From Actinomycetota bacterium (GTDB taxonomy: Bacteria > Actinomycetota > Geothermincolia > Geothermincolales > RBG-13-55-18): 64,000 nucleotides of DNA. Positions 26,807-35,345 of the stretch are shown piece after piece (within the stretch, counting starts at the first letter, position 1; every line of letters starts with the position of its first letter). Below the pieces are notes generated by a model that saw nothing but the letters and a program-made list of their open reading frames with translations, did no database searches and was not told the DNA's origin. The stretch lies in assembly GCA_014360655.1 (NCBI GenBank), contig JACIXC010000017.1:1-64000 (forward strand), written 5' to 3'. Made by a program: the position numbers and the translations under genes.

Positions 26807-26835
26807 TTAACGCCGGGGAACGCATTGGATATAAT
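26807..26835 (+). promoter_or_regulatory. Sigma-70-like promoter for the selenoprotein gene
   Basis: TTAACG (26807-26812) and TATAAT (26830-26835) are spaced by 17 bases, 67 bases upstream of the ATG at 26903. The -10 box is a perfect match and the -35 matches at four of six positions. Confidence 0.55.
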
Positions 26836-26902
26836 AACTTTGCTTTTCGTGTTCCCGCATTTATGCGGGGAGGGCGATTGGAGAGAAGGAGAAGAACGTA
26901 GG

Positions 26903-27889
26903 ATGGACGAGCTGGTGAACCGGTGGATAGCCACGCTGGCACAGGTGCGCCTCATCCGCTACCTGAACTGAAACCAGGCCACTTTCGGTACCCTGGTAGG
27001 GTACCTGGGGTTCGCGGACAGGAGCGCCGTCAAGGCCGCCTGCCCCCTGGAGGGGGGAGCGGCGAGCGAGGGTTCCACCTGCGGGGTGGTGTCCGGGGGT
27101 TGCATGGCCCTGGCCCTGGGGCACCTGGCCGACCTGCTGGAGGGCGACGCCGCCAGGAAGGAAGCGCTCTACGGCCGCATGCGCGAATACGCCCTGTGGT
27201 TCGAGGAGAATTTCGGCAGCACGCTGTGCCGGGAGCGTTGCGGCGTGGATCTCACCAGGGTCGCCGGCTTCCTGGATTACATCCTCACCGGCAAGGTCTT
27301 CACCCGCTGCGTGGCACACGTGGGAAAGGCGGTCATGAAGCTCATCGAGATGGTCAACCGGCCCCTGCCGGAGGGCGAGGGAGCGGGAGATGCGTCACGG
27401 GTGGAGGGGGCGGAACCCGCCGGTAGGGCGGCCGGGTGCTGCGCGGCCGACGTCCTGCGGGGCATACGCGAGGCGACCGGGACAGGGAGCCTTTATCTGG
27501 AAATTTTATCCATATCGTTCGACGGGGGGATCGGGCTTTCCGGGGGCCTGTGTGGCGCCCTGGCTGGGGCTCTCCTGCCCCTGGGCGCGGTCTGGGGAAT
27601 AGACCCGAAAGAAGAGGGGATAGCCGGCACGGTGCGCGCCTTCCTGCGCGGACACTTCAACCTGTACACGGGAAAGGGGGAGCGTGAGCTCTGGGCGGTG
27701 GCCAACCCGCTGGTGCGGGAATTCCGCCGCAGGTTCGCATCGCTGGAGTGCAGGGATCTGACGGGGCGTTCCTTCGCGAGCGGGGTGGAGCTGGAGGCCT
27801 TCGTTGCAGCGTCCCCGCGCTGCGCCGAGGTGAAGGAGTGGTGCCGGGAAAAGGCCGTGGAGGCATTGAGGGACGTGGGGGAAGGGTGA
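26903..27889 (+). CDS. Two-domain C_GCAxxG_C_C family protein, probable selenoprotein (TGA at 26969-26971 read as Sec)
   Basis: One frame runs from ATG 26903 to TGA 27889, broken only by TGA at codon 23. Coding similarity continues on both sides: N-terminal RLIRYLN, then TGA, then NQATFGTLVGYLG. This matches the family's NC(A/S)QA segment, with TGA at the conserved cysteine. Domain 1 continues with EGSTCGVVSGGCMALALG, FGSTLCRERCGVDL and RCVAHVGKAV. Domain 2 (from about residue 175) repeats the pattern: GCCAADVLRGIREATG, GGLCGALAGALLPLG, FASLECRDLTG, PRCAEVKEWCREKA. Domain 2 has Cys180 where domain 1 has the TGA. A SECIS-like hairpin follows the TGA. These cysteine-rich proteins are thought to be redox-active; the substrate is unknown. 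The alternative, a stop mutation with restart at 27086, is less likely. Confidence 0.82.
26987..27005 (+). promoter_or_regulatory. Bacterial SECIS-like hairpin
   Basis: GGTACCCT-GGT-AGGGTACC forms a perfect 8-bp stem with a three-base loop starting with G. The loop begins 24 bases after the in-frame TGA (26969-26971). Distance, stem length and loop G fit known bacterial selenocysteine insertion elements, which lie inside the reading frame just after the UGA. Confidence 0.75.
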
Positions 27890-28043
27890 CGAGGGTGCGA
27901 GCGTTCGGACGAGCGGGGCCCGTACGGGCGCGGCCCGTAAGGGTTGGAGAAGAACGAAACGGGAGCAACGAAGCGCCGGAAGGCAGGCGGATCTCGCGCC
28001 GGCGGGGAGCGATAGGGCAGGAAACGGAGGATAAGGAGGAAAG

Positions 28044-29150
28044 ATGGCCGTAGCCATCATAAAGGCCGCCGGACCCGCAGAGGTGAAGAAAGCCCTGGAC
28101 CTCCTGGGGGGGATGGAGAGGTTCGTTTCCCCCGGAGAGAGGATAATGGTAAAACCCAACATATGCGCGGCAAAGGGCAGCGAGACGGGGACGGTCACCG
28201 ACCCGGAGCTGGTGGCCGAGGTGTGCCGCCTGGCAGCGGCGGCGGGGGCCGAGGTGGTGGTGGGAGAGAGCCCCATCCATCCCTTCCGCTCCTCGCGCGT
28301 CTTCCCCCGCGCCGGTTACGGGGATTTCCGGGAGCGCTACGGCTTCCCCCTCCTCGACCTGGACAGCCAGGAGAGGGTGGAGATACGCATCCCCCACGGG
28401 GTGGCGGTGAAGCAGGAGGTGGTGGCCAAACCCGTCCTGGAGTGCGACGGCATCATCAACATGCCCGTGCTCAAGACCCACCTCCAGACGGTGGTCTCTC
28501 TGGGGCTGAAGAACCTCAAGGGAGTGGTGCCGGGCAAGGACAAGCTCATCATCCACATCAACGGCCTGGACCAGGGCATCGTGGACCTCAACACGGTGAT
28601 CAGGTCGCGCCTGGTGGTGGTTGACGCCCTGGTGGGCATGGAAGGGAGCCTGGGGCCCACCAACGGGAAAGCGGTGAGGGTGGGAGCCATCGTGGCGGGG
28701 GACAACGTGGTGGAGGTGGACGCCGCCTGCGCCCGCATCATCGGCCTGGACCCGCGGGAGGTGGCCCACATACGCCTGGCAGCGGACAGGGGCCTCGGCC
28801 GCCTGGACGGTTTCGAGGTGCTGGGAGACGGCATCGAGGATGTGCGACGGCCCTTCGAGCTCCCCGCGCACCCGGACCTCAACCGCTTCATGATCAGCGG
28901 CGTCTTCCTGAAGATCTACGATTTCCTGCGCAGGCCCCTGGACCGCCTGCTGGGCCGCACCCTCAGCGGGCGCTTCGGCGAGGTGAGGCTGGACAGGGCC
29001 AGGTGCGACGGGTGCCGCATCTGCGTGAAGGCATGCCCGGTGGAGGCGGTCACCATGTCCGACGACCTGCCCGCCATCGACACCTCCCTCTGCATAGCCT
29101 GTTTCTGCTGCGCGGAGGCATGTCCCCGCGGGGCCCTCTCCCGGGCATAG
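28044..29150 (+). CDS. DUF362 protein with C-terminal 2[4Fe-4S] ferredoxin domain
   Basis: A 368-residue protein. Residues 1-280 are a DUF362 domain (MVKPNICAAKGSETGTVTDPELVAEV, NMPVLKTHLQTVVSLGLKNLKGVVPGKDK, LVVVDALVGMEGSLGPTNGKAV, VVEVDAACARIIGLDP). The C-terminus has two cluster motifs, CDGCRICVKACPVEAV and CIACFCCAEACPRGAL. DUF362-ferredoxin proteins are common in anaerobes; their reaction is unknown, and electron transfer is the only safe statement. AAGGAGG precedes the ATG. It lies just upstream of a methyltransferase gene (8-bp gap) and 150 bp after the selenoprotein gene, perhaps in one operon. Confidence 0.88.
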   Translation: MAVAIIKAAGPAEVKKALDLLGGMERFVSPGERIMVKPNICAAKGSETGTVTDPELVAEVCRLAAAAGAEVVVGESPIHPFRSSRVFPRAGYGDFRERYGFPLLDLDSQERVEIRIPHGVAVKQEVVAKPVLECDGIINMPVLKTHLQTVVSLGLKNLKGVVPGKDKLIIHINGLDQGIVDLNTVIRSRLVVVDALVGMEGSLGPTNGKAVRVGAIVAGDNVVEVDAACARIIGLDPREVAHIRLAADRGLGRLDGFEVLGDGIEDVRRPFELPAHPDLNRFMISGVFLKIYDFLRRPLDRLLGRTLSGRFGEVRLDRARCDGCRICVKACPVEAVTMSDDLPAIDTSLCIACFCCAEACPRGALSRA

Positions 29151-29158
29151 GAGAGAAG

Positions 29159-29908
29159 ATGAAGCTGACCAAGAAGGCGTACGCCGTCATCTACGAGAAG
29201 GAGGACGAGCACTGGTGGTTCGTGGGAAGGCGCAAGGTCCTCGGCGCCCTCCTCGACCGGCTGGACCTGCCCGATGAGACCCGCATCCTCGACGTGGGCT
29301 GCGGCACGGGCGGCAACTTCCCCTTCCTCGCCCGCTACGGCGTGGTGGAAGGGTGCGACTATTCCGAGGAGGCGGTGCGCTTCTGCCGCCTGCGGGGCGC
29401 GGCGCCGGTGCGGGAGGCCAGCATATACGAACTCCCCTACGAGGACGGCTCCTTCGACCTCGTGACCTGCCTGGACGTCATCGAGCACCTGCGGCTCGAC
29501 CTCCCGGCCTTCCGGGAACTGGCAAGGGTGCTCAGACCGGGAGGGCACCTCCTGGTCACGCTTCCGGCGAGGCCGGGTCTCTACAGCGATTTCGACTGCC
29601 TGGCCGGCCATCTGCGCCGCTACACCCTGGATGAGGCGCGGGAGCTGCTGCGGCGCAGCGGTTTCCGTCCCCTGCGCCTGACCTCGTACACCGTGCTCGT
29701 GCACCCGCTGGTCCGCTACTACATGCGGCGGGGCAACATCGTCGAGGGCAAGGGGAAATACACCTGGGGCATGGATACCGTCTTCCCGGCCACGCAGGGG
29801 CTGCTCCGCGCGCTCCTCGCGCTGGAGGCGCGCCTCATCTCCCGTTTCGACCTGCGGGGAGGGGCCTCGCTGGCGGTGCTGGCGCAGAAGGAACAGGCGG
29901 CGGCCTGA
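29159..29908 (+). CDS. Class I SAM-dependent methyltransferase
   Basis: A 249-residue methyltransferase with motif I ILDVGCGTGGNFPFLARYG near residue 45, VEGCDYSEEAVRFC as acidic loop, FDLVTCLDVIEHL as motif II/III and ELARVLRPGGHLLVTLPA after it. The N-terminus EKEDEHWWFVGRRKVL is typical of Methyltransf_11/UbiE-like enzymes that modify lipids or sugars. The ATG at 29159 has GAGAGAAG just upstream. It is translationally close to the DUF362 gene. The acceptor is unknown. Confidence 0.88.
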   Translation: MKLTKKAYAVIYEKEDEHWWFVGRRKVLGALLDRLDLPDETRILDVGCGTGGNFPFLARYGVVEGCDYSEEAVRFCRLRGAAPVREASIYELPYEDGSFDLVTCLDVIEHLRLDLPAFRELARVLRPGGHLLVTLPARPGLYSDFDCLAGHLRRYTLDEARELLRRSGFRPLRLTSYTVLVHPLVRYYMRRGNIVEGKGKYTWGMDTVFPATQGLLRALLALEARLISRFDLRGGASLAVLAQKEQAAA

Positions 29909-29937
29909 TAGCGCGCAAACGCGTGTCGCCCGCACCT

Positions 29938-29957
29938 GCGGGGCATGCCCGCTTTTT
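29938..29957 (+). terminator. Rho-independent terminator (possibly bidirectional)
   Basis: GCGGG (29938-29942) and CCCGC (29948-29952) flank a five-base loop and are followed by TTTTT (29953-29957). It terminates the methyltransferase transcript; the hairpin also lies just downstream of the convergent hydrolase gene. Confidence 0.75.
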
Positions 29958-29998
29958 CTCGATGTCCCCAGGGTCTTAACCGCCTGAGTTCACTTCAT

Positions 29999-31333
29999 TT
30001 ACCAGCGTGCGCAGAGTTTCTTCAGCCAGTCGCCGATGGCAGGGAAGACCTCCGTGGGGCCGTTGAGCCCCGCCACGAGGTCCACGTGGGCGGTGTTTGG
30101 GAAGCGCAGGAAGGAGTCCAGCCGGTGCCGGGCCTTGCCGAGGTAGAAGTTCTTGATGTCGTCGGGATGGGTGATGTCCACCGTGTTGTCCGCGATGACC
30201 AGGGCGGGCAGCGAGATGAGTCCCAGGTGGTCGCTGTAGTAATAATAGCCGTCCCCGGGGGCGGGTGCGGGGGGAACCGGCACCGTGGAATCGTCCACCC
30301 CGTTGTACCAGTCCTCGCGGAACCTCTTCGTGGCGTAGGCGGAGGAGAACTGCGCCACGGTGCGGGTGCTCATGCCGTCCACGGCGTATTTCAGGAAGTA
30401 GCGGTTCACCTCCGAGTGGATGTTGTTGGGGTTCGTGGAGAGCAGCAGGTTCAGGAACCCGAGGTCCGGCCAGTTGAGCAGCTGGCAGAAGAACCACAGG
30501 ACCCTGTACAACTGGTACGTGTTGTTCGCGAACATGTCGAGTATGGGGTTGAGCCACCTCAGGTTGAGATACCAGCGATCGCGCAGCACCTGGAAGATGA
30601 CGGGGTCGAAGGCGGCGTTCACGCCCGTCGTGCCCATGGGCCCGTCCAGCACCACCAGCCCCTTCAGTGACTGTCTGCCGCGGCCGGCGTTACGCTCCCT
30701 CACCAGGGCGGGGTCGGAGACCACGTGCGGGTCGGGTGCGTCCTCGTATCTGGCGCCCTGCAGGAAGATGTAGGCCATACTCGATCCCATACTGTGGCCG
30801 ATGTAGACGGGGTGCCTCCTGGTCACCTCGTAGACCTTCTCCACGGCGGCCGGCACGTCGTACACGCCCAGGTCGTCGATGGAATAACCCCCCATGCCGC
30901 CGCTGACGTAAGACCCCTTGCCCTCGCCGCGGTAGTTGACCAGCCACACGTCGTAACCCTGGTTCCAGAGGTAGTGGGCGAGGCTGTAATAGCGCATGGG
31001 GTCGCGCGCGATGTACGGGTCGCCCTGCGCCCAGGGAGCGAGGGTGGAGGGCAGCTTAACGTTGTATCTCTCGCCCGGCGGGGTGCACACGTCGAACTCG
31101 TTCATGTTGCTGAGAAGCCCGGGCATGAGGATGACGGGCTGCCTCCCCTTGCGGAAAGGCGCCTGCGGGTCCGGGCGGTAGCGTTTCAGGGCCAGGTCCA
31201 CCCCGTCGGCGGTACGCGCCGTGTAACGGTCGCTTTCCTGCGTTGCGCCCGCCAGGGAAGGCGGGGCGGCGGACAGGGCGAGCAGGAAGGCGACGACGAG
31301 AAAAGCGGTGATGTTCAGTGCGCTCTTCTTCAT
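29999..31333 (-). CDS. Secreted alpha/beta hydrolase
   Basis: A 444-residue exported hydrolase. It begins with a Sec-type signal peptide (MKKSALNITAFLVVAFLLALSAAPPSLAGA, likely cleaved after an Ala near residue 26). The oxyanion region is ILMPGLLSNMNEFDV and the nucleophile elbow is YIGHSMGSSMAY (GHSMG). The acid is probably in VIADNTVDITHP and the histidine in FPNTAHVDLVAG. It resembles lysosomal acid lipase and cholesterol esterase (NMNEFDV..., YDVWLVNYRGEGKGSYVSGG), so an esterase or lipase acting on extracellular lipids is plausible. GGGGGGATCACC precedes the ATG. Monocistronic. Confidence 0.85.
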   Translation of the reverse strand: MKKSALNITAFLVVAFLLALSAAPPSLAGATQESDRYTARTADGVDLALKRYRPDPQAPFRKGRQPVILMPGLLSNMNEFDVCTPPGERYNVKLPSTLAPWAQGDPYIARDPMRYYSLAHYLWNQGYDVWLVNYRGEGKGSYVSGGMGGYSIDDLGVYDVPAAVEKVYEVTRRHPVYIGHSMGSSMAYIFLQGARYEDAPDPHVVSDPALVRERNAGRGRQSLKGLVVLDGPMGTTGVNAAFDPVIFQVLRDRWYLNLRWLNPILDMFANNTYQLYRVLWFFCQLLNWPDLGFLNLLLSTNPNNIHSEVNRYFLKYAVDGMSTRTVAQFSSAYATKRFREDWYNGVDDSTVPVPPAPAPGDGYYYYSDHLGLISLPALVIADNTVDITHPDDIKNFYLGKARHRLDSFLRFPNTAHVDLVAGLNGPTEVFPAIGDWLKKLCARW

Positions 31334-31765
31334 GGTGATCCCCCCAAGATGCCGATAGCCTCGCGTTTTCAATCGTTTTTCCGTCGGGTGCCATCCCCCA
31401 ACCGCGGCGTCGGCAGAAGCCGGGCGCGAGGTGGTGAACATAAACCCCTACCTTAATATAGTGGCCCATCGCGCAGAGGACAAGGTGTCCCGGTGGGCGA
31501 GCTAGGCGATGCATCACGCGCCGGGCAGGTGGGAAGCCCCGTGTACGCTGGAGGATTACCCATGGCGTTGGCAAGCAAGAGGCGCAAGCGGGCACGATGC
31601 GCGCAAGAGTACAACGCAAGCACGTTGCTTATTTATATATAAAGTAGCGAGCTATAGTTAAGATATTTACAATCCCGCGCGAAAGTTATAGGATGTCATT
31701 GCTCGGCAGAAATCCCGCTAATGTGAACAGTCGGCGGCGGATTGTCCCTTGAGAAAGGAGGAGAT
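31334..31765. promoter_or_regulatory. AT-rich upstream region with a candidate promoter for the DUF35/thiolase operon
   Basis: About 430 bases of divergent space. The last 150 bases are unusually AT-rich (31620-31700). TTTACA (31666-31671) and TAGGAT (31689-31694) at 17-base spacing form a plausible promoter. ATGTCATT at 31693-31700, overlapping the expected start, matches one half of the palindrome in front of the TetR gene; the other half is absent. Confidence 0.5.
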
Positions 31766-32224
31766 ATGGGTGCAGCAGAGGAGACCTTCATCACGCCCGT
31801 GGTCCCCATGGACTTCACCTACAATTACCGCATCGGCCCCTACATGACGCGTTACCTGGAGGGTTTCAAGGAGAAGAAGATACTGGGTTCCAGGTGCCCG
31901 GGGTGCAAAAAGATCGCCGTCCCGCCGCGCAAGTACTGCGGGGTGTGCAACAAGGTCATGGAGGAGTTCGTGGAGCTTCCGCAGGAGGGGACGCTGGAAA
32001 ACTTCACCGTGGGGCACGTGGTCCTGGAGAAGGGCGCGCTGAAGCCGGCGGAGGCCCCCTACCTGCTGGGCCTCATCCGGCTGGATGGGAACGCCTCCCT
32101 CCTCCTGGCCAGGGTGGAAGGGCTCGATCCCGCGGAGGCGCGGCCGGGGTTGCGGGTGAAGGCGGTCTGGAAGGACGAGGTCGAGGGGGACTACGGCGAC
32201 CTCGACCATTTCACGCCGGCCTGA
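31766..32224 (+). CDS. DUF35 (zinc ribbon plus OB-fold) acyl-CoA-binding partner protein
   Basis: A 152-residue DUF35 protein. The rubredoxin-like zinc ribbon is RCPGCKKIAVPPRKYCGVC (residues about 42-60), followed by an OB fold (EGTLENFTVGHVV..., APYLLGLIRLDGNASLLLARVEG). Such proteins pair with thiolase-fold enzymes and help bind CoA. AAAGGAGGAGA precedes the ATG. It opens a four-gene operon of DUF35, two thiolase-like proteins and DUF35, with gaps of 13, 12 and 13 bases, which implies a multi-subunit complex. Confidence 0.88.
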   Translation: MGAAEETFITPVVPMDFTYNYRIGPYMTRYLEGFKEKKILGSRCPGCKKIAVPPRKYCGVCNKVMEEFVELPQEGTLENFTVGHVVLEKGALKPAEAPYLLGLIRLDGNASLLLARVEGLDPAEARPGLRVKAVWKDEVEGDYGDLDHFTPA

Positions 32225-32237
32225 GGGGGGTGAGGGC

Positions 32238-33383
32238 ATGGACAGGAAGGTAGCCATCGTGGGTTTCCGCGTGATGAGCGCCCCGGACCTGGTGACCACG
32301 CGCGAGCGCCTCGTCTTCGAGCTCACCCGGGGTCTCTTCGACGACCTGGGCATCGACCGCCTCGACGTGGACACCACCATCATCGACTCCAACGATTTCC
32401 TGGACGGGCGCACCATCTCCAACGTCTTCCTGGACGGGCCCGCCGGGGCCTACATGCGGGACGAGAGCAAGGTCGAGATGGACGGCGTAAACGCTTTGAT
32501 GTACGCGTGCATGCGCATCCTCTCGGGGCAATACCGCACGGCCATGGTGGTGGCGCTGGGGCTCACCGGAAGCCAGGTCAGCCCCTACCTGCACATCGAT
32601 TACACCCTGAGCGCCCACTATGACCGCCAGGTGAAGCTGCTCAACGAGCTCAGCGGCGCCGCCCTGCAGGCCCGCGCCTACCTGGCGAAGTACGGTTACG
32701 GCGAAGAGCTCCTGGACGAGGTGGCGGCACAGGCCCTGGCCAACGCCGCCCGCGACCCCTTCCAGGCCAGGCGCCTCTCCGGCGTGGACAGGGAGAAGGT
32801 AGCCGCCTCGGCCCATTATTACGAACCCCTGCGGGAGCTGCACTGCTACCCGCCCACCGACGGGGGGTGCGCCATGCTCCTCGCTTCCGCGGAACGGGCC
32901 CGGGAACTGACCGACAAGCCGGTGTGGATCCTGGGCATGGGACAGAGCATCGAGACGTTCTACATCGGCGAACGCGACCTCGCGGTGTCGCGCTCCACCT
33001 CCCAGGCGGCGGAAAGGGCGTACTCCATGGCGGGAATCAAGAACCCGAGGGCAGAAGTGGACCTGGCGGAGATCTCGGCTCTCTTCGCCCACCAGGAGCC
33101 CCTGCTGGCGGAGGCCATGGGACTCCTGGAGGAGGGCAAGGCGGAAGAGGCCTACCGCTCCGGGGACACGGGCATCTCGGGCAAGCTCCCCCTCAACCCC
33201 TCCGGGGGCGCCCTGGGCGGCCATCCCATCTGCGCCACGGGGCTCATGCGCGTGGCCGAGGCGGTACGGCAGCTGCGCGGTGAGGCCGGAGATAACCAGG
33301 TGGGAAAGGCGGAGGTCGCCGTGGCGCACGGTCAGGACGGCATATGCGCCCAGCAGAACGCCGTCCTCGTCCTGGGGGTATAG
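32238..33383 (+). CDS. Thiolase-fold protein lacking the catalytic cysteine (subunit 1)
   Basis: A 381-residue thiolase-superfamily protein (KVAIVGFRVMSAPD at the start, PLNPSGGALGGHPICATGLMRVAEA and VAHGQDGICAQQNAVLVLG near the end). The segment where active thiolases have CASG reads ESKVEMDGVNALMYA, so the acylated cysteine is missing, while the GHP histidine remains. It is short for the family. It lies between a DUF35 gene and a second Cys-less thiolase-like gene. Similar DUF35/thiolase-fold pairs include the Ltp2-type retro-aldolases of steroid side-chain breakdown, which do not use a thiolase cysteine. An aldolase or structural subunit is therefore possible. Confidence 0.8.
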   Translation: MDRKVAIVGFRVMSAPDLVTTRERLVFELTRGLFDDLGIDRLDVDTTIIDSNDFLDGRTISNVFLDGPAGAYMRDESKVEMDGVNALMYACMRILSGQYRTAMVVALGLTGSQVSPYLHIDYTLSAHYDRQVKLLNELSGAALQARAYLAKYGYGEELLDEVAAQALANAARDPFQARRLSGVDREKVAASAHYYEPLRELHCYPPTDGGCAMLLASAERARELTDKPVWILGMGQSIETFYIGERDLAVSRSTSQAAERAYSMAGIKNPRAEVDLAEISALFAHQEPLLAEAMGLLEEGKAEEAYRSGDTGISGKLPLNPSGGALGGHPICATGLMRVAEAVRQLRGEAGDNQVGKAEVAVAHGQDGICAQQNAVLVLGV

Positions 33384-33395
33384 GAGGTGATGGAG

Positions 33396-34628
33396 ATGCG
33401 TAACGTGGCGATCGTGGGCATCGGGTACACCCCCGTCTTCGTGAGCAAGCGGCGGGACGTGTGCATCCCGGAGATGATCTCCGAGGCGGTGGAGAACGCC
33501 TTTAAGGATTCCGGCCTCACCCCCACGGACATCGATGCCGTGGTATTCGGGAACATGCAGACCTTCGAGGGGGTGAACCTGCCCCACCTCTGGTCGGCGG
33601 ATTACATCGCCTCCCTGGGAAAGCCGGTGATGCGCATCGCCACCGGCGGGACCACGGGCATGTCCGCGTTCCACGCGGGATACTACCACATCGCCTCCGG
33701 GCTGCACGACGTGGTCATGGTGGTCACCTACGAGAAGCAGTCGGAGGGCGATTCGCAGGTGGGCCTCATGGGCATCATCACCCCGGAGATCATGGCCATG
33801 CTGGCCATGGGCATCGACGTAAGCGGCCAGAGCGGCATGGGGGCCATCGGGGGCGGCAGCGCGGGCGGCATCTCCTACCAGGCTTCCTCCTACCTGGCGC
33901 ACTCCGGTGCGGGTATCGAGCACATCGACGCCGTCGCCGCCATGGAGAGGCGCAACGCCGCCAAGAACCCCTACGCCCACCTCAAGGACCCCGAGGCCAC
34001 GGCGGAGAAGATCGCCCAGACACAACTGATATCCTACCCCATCCGCTTCGGACATATCTGTCCCACCTCCGACGGGGCCACCGTGTGCATCCTGGCCTCG
34101 GAGGAGAAGGCGGCCAAGCTGGTGGACAGGGCGGCCTGGGTATGGGCGGTGTCCAACTGCTGCAGCGACGCCACCACCGGGAACCTCATCGAGGGCATCA
34201 TCACCGATCCCGCGGAGCAGATGCCGGCGGTCATCGCCTCGCGACAGGCCTATGAGAGGGCCGGCATAGAGGATCCCAAGAAGGAGATAGACTACGTGGA
34301 GATCTACAACGGCTTCGCCCACCAGACCCTCATGTTCCTGGAAAAAGTCGGTATGTGCGAGGTGGGGGAGGCCCACAGGCTCCTGGAGAAGGGGGAGCTG
34401 GAGATGAGCGGCCGCCTGCCGGTGAACGCCTCCGGCGGTGTGGTGAGCACCAACGCCATCGGGACCTCGGCCATGAACCGGGTGACGGAGTGCGCCCTGC
34501 AGATCATGGGGAGGGCGGGCGAGCACCAGGTGGAGAAGGAGGTGCACAAGGCCCTGGCCCACGGCTGGGGAGGCCTCATGCAGTACGTGACCATCACCAT
34601 CCTGGCGGACAAGCCCAAGAAGCTATGA
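33396..34628 (+). CDS. Thiolase-fold protein lacking catalytic cysteine and histidine (subunit 2)
   Basis: A 410-residue SCP-2-thiolase-like protein (MRNVAIVGIGYTPVF, SGLHDVVMVVTYEKQSEGD, VNASGGVVSTNAIGTSAMNRV, LAHGWGGLMQYVTITIL). The nucleophile position reads RIATGGTTGMSAFHAG (no Cys), and the usual GHPxGA is TNAIGTSA (no His). The third ATG (33396) is chosen because AGGAGG lies eight bases before it. Sequence around YVEIYNGFAHQTLM retains the acidic loop of Ltp-type proteins. Together with its Cys-less neighbour and two DUF35 proteins it probably forms an alpha/beta complex that carries out C-C cleavage or formation without a cysteine. Confidence 0.82.
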   Translation: MRNVAIVGIGYTPVFVSKRRDVCIPEMISEAVENAFKDSGLTPTDIDAVVFGNMQTFEGVNLPHLWSADYIASLGKPVMRIATGGTTGMSAFHAGYYHIASGLHDVVMVVTYEKQSEGDSQVGLMGIITPEIMAMLAMGIDVSGQSGMGAIGGGSAGGISYQASSYLAHSGAGIEHIDAVAAMERRNAAKNPYAHLKDPEATAEKIAQTQLISYPIRFGHICPTSDGATVCILASEEKAAKLVDRAAWVWAVSNCCSDATTGNLIEGIITDPAEQMPAVIASRQAYERAGIEDPKKEIDYVEIYNGFAHQTLMFLEKVGMCEVGEAHRLLEKGELEMSGRLPVNASGGVVSTNAIGTSAMNRVTECALQIMGRAGEHQVEKEVHKALAHGWGGLMQYVTITILADKPKKL

Positions 34629-34641
34629 GGAGGTGAGGGGG

Positions 34642-35085
34642 ATGGAAGAGACCAGGATCGTCAACGCCACGTGGGACCTCTCCACGTTCAGGTTCCGCAT
34701 CGAGGGAAGCGGCCTTAAGCGCATGCTGGAGGCGATGAAGGAGGCCAGGCTGGTGGGCTCCCGGTGCGGCCGGTGCGGTACCGTTTACCTCCCGGCCAAC
34801 TTCTACTGCCGCAAGTGCCACGTGCCCGTCGAAGAGCCGGCGGAGGTCAGCGATCACGGTGAAGTGATGAGCTACACCATCGGATACGCGGACGTGCGCG
34901 GCAATCCCCTCGAAGTGCCGAACGTCTCCCTCATGGTCAAGCTGGACGGGAGCGACACCTGGATCATGGGCGTGGGCCAGGAGATGAAGCCCGAGGAAGT
35001 GCACATCGGTATGCGGGTCAAGGTCAAGTGGAGCGAGGAGAGGACGGGCTCACTCCAGGACATGCGGAGTTTCGTCCCCGAGTGA
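34642..35085 (+). CDS. DUF35 (zinc ribbon plus OB-fold) protein
   Basis: A 147-residue second DUF35 protein of the operon. The zinc ribbon is RCGRCGTVYLPANFYCRKC (about residues 38-56) and the OB fold includes GEVMSYTIGYADVRGN and NVSLMVKLDGSDTWIMGVG. GAGGAGGTGAGGGGG precedes the ATG at 34642. Each of the two thiolase-like proteins could have its own DUF35 partner, giving an alpha-beta-gamma-delta assembly. No terminator is obvious before the repeat region that follows. Confidence 0.88.
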   Translation: MEETRIVNATWDLSTFRFRIEGSGLKRMLEAMKEARLVGSRCGRCGTVYLPANFYCRKCHVPVEEPAEVSDHGEVMSYTIGYADVRGNPLEVPNVSLMVKLDGSDTWIMGVGQEMKPEEVHIGMRVKVKWSEERTGSLQDMRSFVPE

Positions 35086-35207
35086 CCCGGCGCGGGGATT
35101 CCGGCACGGTTGACCCGGAATGGGTGATCCGGCACGGGGGGGCAGGGAGGAGAGCGATGGGTGTCGAGGGAGGAGGCTACGCCCCCTCCCTTCACCTTCC
35201 CCTTTCC

Positions 35208-35326
35208 CTTCTTCCGGCCCGGGGCCTCAGGGTAACGGTCTCGCTCGGCGCCGCGTTCCTTTCTCGTAGATCCGAGGCCTTGGGAAAGGCGTCCTCGCTG
35301 CGACCGACCCTGTAGTTCCCCGGGCT
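35208..35326 (+). repeat. Structured GC-rich repeat, copy 1
   Basis: This 119-base unit is repeated almost identically at 35346-35464 (offset 138). Its ends pair: GCCCGGGG (35217-35224) with CCCCGGGC (35318-35325). Inside, AGGGT and CGGTC (35229-35240) pair with GACCG and ACCCT (35302-35311). The apical part is longer than in copy 4 (36478-36542). Confidence 0.8.
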
Positions 35327-35345
35327 TGGTGGTTGCGTATATGTG

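Noticed and set aside
27086-27889. A shorter C_GCAxxG_C_C protein starting at GTG 27086, downstream of the TGA
   Set aside because: Homologous sequence continues in frame upstream through the TGA to an ATG with ribosome site and promoter, and a SECIS-like hairpin follows the TGA, so readthrough explains the data better.
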